Part shown: positions 62,100 to 64,000 of the stretch, one piece after another | Layout of the letters: the number at the start of each line of letters is the position of its first letter | Numbering within the stretch: position 1 is the stretch's first letter | NCBI RefSeq assembly: GCF_018691265.1 | Contig: NW_024881316.1 | Location: forward strand, 23,847,819-23,911,818 | Direction: 5' to 3' | DNA length: 64,000 bases | From: Tyto alba | Taxonomy: Eukaryota; Chordata; Aves; Strigiformes; Tytonidae | Notes under the pieces: model-generated | What the model was told of the DNA's origin: nothing | Databases searched by the model: none | The model's input: the letters and a program-made list of their open reading frames with translations, nothing else | Made by a program: the position numbers and the translations under genes

Positions 62100-64000
62100 G
62101 TAAGTTATCACTATGTCTTATTGAGTGTACATGATTTTTTTTTTTTTTTTTTCCCCCCAAATCTTATGTTGGCCAGTCATAGTCAGGCAGTTTAAAAAAG
62201 TAAGGGACAAGTTCTCCTAGTTCTGGTTTCCAGTGTATGAATATAGTGATTAGGATCCTCAAGCCCAAGTTCTGCTGCCGTAACTCATAACACAAATATA
62301 TCTAATTTTTTAAGGAAAATGCTCATGGATGTTAAATTGTGTTTCCTTGCTAATCTTTGACAAATGATCTTGCACTGTTAATTGTTTGAGAATGAAATGG
62401 TTTGCTAATAAACGTTTCTTAATGGAGAGGGGTTTTTTTTTTTGCTTCTTTGTTAAAGAATGGAGTAGATGCTTACTGGCAGAGTTCCACCGTAGTTGTT
62501 CTGATGACCTCCCTTCAGTGTTGGTGGAGGATTAAAATGAGAACCAGACTTGAGTGTCAGATGTCTAACATGGCAAACTCAAATCCCTAGTATTTTGCTG
62601 TAGTACCTTTCTGAATAACTGTGCTAAGCAGTGCTTCCAGAGTTACTAGCTTACCCTATAAGGGTAGACAAGAAAATCCCAAACCACTTGCCTTTCATTA
62701 AGCAAATGATTAAAAAACCTCTACTCTCATTACGTAAGGGGTTAACAGTCTGCTGCAGCTATGTCAAGTCAAAGGGATCTTTGCTAGAATGGTAAGGGTT
62801 TCTATTCAGGGAATTAGAATCCACAAGGTGGAGATCATTGTTATTTCATGTAATAGAATTTTTGTGGTCTTTTACCTTTTTTTTTTTTACTCTTAAGCAT
62901 ATTAAAGAAAAGAGAGAGAGAAGAAAGTATTTATTATTTTAAAAAAATTGAAAGCCACATCCTATAAAGTACAAAGGAGTATGAAATGTCAGAATTAGGG
63001 TAGCCTATACAGTTTTATTTAGAATTCTGCTTCATGTGCAATCTTTCAATTGCATTGCAGTATAATATTTGTTTTGGAATAACTCAGTAATACAGGTGAC
63101 AAGATGGTGCCTAACACAAGACTGCAGAAAGAGTGAAAAGGAAGCCAATTCAAAATGGTATAGGTTATTTTTGTTACAGTATTTCTTAACTTTTGAATAC
63201 TGGACTTTGGAACCATATAAATTTAAACTTAATTTGTGTGTTTGTGATATTAGTGGAGTACAATAAAATTATTTAAAATAATTTAAAAATACAAGTAACT
63301 GATATTTTAACCTTTTCATGTTGAAAGCATAAATTTTCATAGCTTAAATAGTATAATTGAAAGCAAATTTATTTTCACTCAAATCTCAAACCTGGGATTA
63401 ATTTGGACAACAATAATTCTGGATAACCTATTATTATTTTAAAAAAATATAACTGTTGTTCTTTTCTAAAGAGACATTATTCTGTATTCTTTCTAATTTA
63501 GTTCAACATTACATTTCTGTGGTTTATATGTGAAAAGATGTTTTTTCAGTCACACTGAAAGCTAGTTTCCTACTTCCCTCCTAATGTCCTCTTAGTTTTT
63601 AACAATTCTGCAGTTGTAACTGACCTGCAGGTCTGTTGATAGTTCAGGCTGAAGAAAGTGGTACCCGCTTAGCGCTCTTGTAGAAGTAAAATGTTTTTAT
63701 AGATCAAGTCTTACTGGATTTTGCTGGGCTCAAATCAATCCTTTAATAAAACAAACAGAGAACTTTAATACACTAGAAGGATATAGTGAGTAGAAAGTTA
63801 AGTTCCTGCTTTCCTACCATAAACATGAAGCCTGGGGAACCGACTTTAACATGGTCATAACAGATATAATAAAAATAATTACCAAGGCCTTAGAAGAAGA
63901 AATCTAAAAGAATATCTTTTTTAAGCAGCAATAAATGTGTGGAAAGGTGTTTAGTATTTAGCAGGTTTTAATCTTGGCTCTTGCCTTTCCAGTACTATTG
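62100..64000 (+). other. COL21A1: COL21A1 intron, open at the window end
   Basis: Begins GTAAGT; T/C-rich run at 62132-62158. No Gly-X-Y-coding exon is seen up to 64000, so the next collagen exon lies outside. The terminal TTTCCAG at 63987-63993 resembles an acceptor, but the few bases after it (TACTATT) do not encode Gly. Confidence 0.85.

Larger units (their letters stand above)
44526..64000 (+). other. COL21A1: COL21A1 locus, 5' part (collagen alpha-1(XXI)), truncated by window end
   Basis: Eight exons with GT-AG boundaries join without a frame break into 457 codons: signal peptide, VWA domain, TSPN domain, Cys-rich hinge and the start of a collagen triple helix. This domain order, together with near-identity to remembered stretches of human COL21A1 (for example GPKFIQVGVVQYSDYPVLEI in VWA and PPSYVFVSTQRFKVKK in TSPN), identifies the gene; COL22A1, which shares the architecture, fits less well. 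The family is a secreted extracellular-matrix collagen associated with fibrils; the human protein is about 957 residues, so a little under half is here. Introns are 1973, 3901, 141, 2279, 4072, 2309 and 1496 bp, then an open last one. In human the gene lies between BMP5 and DST; no exon of either is recognised in this window. Confidence 0.97.

Noticed and set aside
63987..64000. Possible next COL21A1 exon beginning after TTTCCAG
   Set aside because: The visible bases after the AG do not start a Gly-X-Y codon series expected in phase 0, and the window ends too soon to judge.
1..64000. CRISPR arrays, tRNA or rRNA genes, bacterial operons
   Set aside because: No direct-repeat/spacer arrays, no cloverleaf-like sequences noticed, and the genome is clearly a spliced vertebrate one.

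Overview
The window is nuclear DNA from a vertebrate, almost certainly a bird. It is AT-rich and mostly non-coding. It contains several CR1 non-LTR retrotransposon fragments with typical avian 3' ends (GATGATCT...GTCCCTTCCAACC). It also contains a solo endogenous-retrovirus LTR with TGTCCTGGTTT...AAACCACGACA termini, a form common in birds. The only protein-coding gene I can establish is spliced with GT-AG introns. I see no operons, CRISPR arrays or other prokaryotic features. The order within birds cannot be fixed from sequence alone.

The gene is the 5' part of COL21A1 (collagen alpha-1(XXI), a FACIT-like secreted collagen) on the + strand, from 44526 to beyond the window end. Eight exons are resolved and join in frame over 457 codons. 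They encode a signal peptide (residues 1-22), a von Willebrand factor A domain with a complete MIDAS metal site (about 37-211), a thrombospondin-N-like (TSPN/LamG) domain (about 218-412), a Cys-rich hinge, and the first Gly-X-Y triplets. One coding exon is only 9 nt long. The remaining triple-helix exons lie downstream of the window. The exon carrying the start codon opens with a splice acceptor, so at least one non-coding 5' exon must lie upstream.

Layout: 1-15.7 kb, AT-rich non-coding DNA with two weak decayed coding-like patches (7.6-9.7 kb minus strand; 14.49-14.72 kb plus strand). 15.77-16.40 kb, a CpG-island-like block packed with short G-rich tandem repeats, the best candidate for the COL21A1 promoter. 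17.3-17.7 kb, an old CR1. 19.0-19.14 kb, a 48-bp GC-rich minisatellite. 19.3-31.1 kb, unremarkable AT-rich DNA. 31.1-32.65 kb, a cluster of ERV LTR pieces and CR1. 32.65-44.5 kb, AT-rich DNA with small CR1 pieces and one minus-strand coding-like ORF at 35.6-35.9 kb. 44.5-64 kb, COL21A1 exons and introns; the largest mobile insertions (an 850-bp CR1 and a 603-bp solo LTR) sit in the intron between the two TSPN exons ending at 54051 and starting at 58124.

I did not find a convincing new biological system. The most useful items are the 9-nt microexon, the LTR with its intact target-site duplication, the candidate distal promoter, and a few unidentified coding-like remnants.
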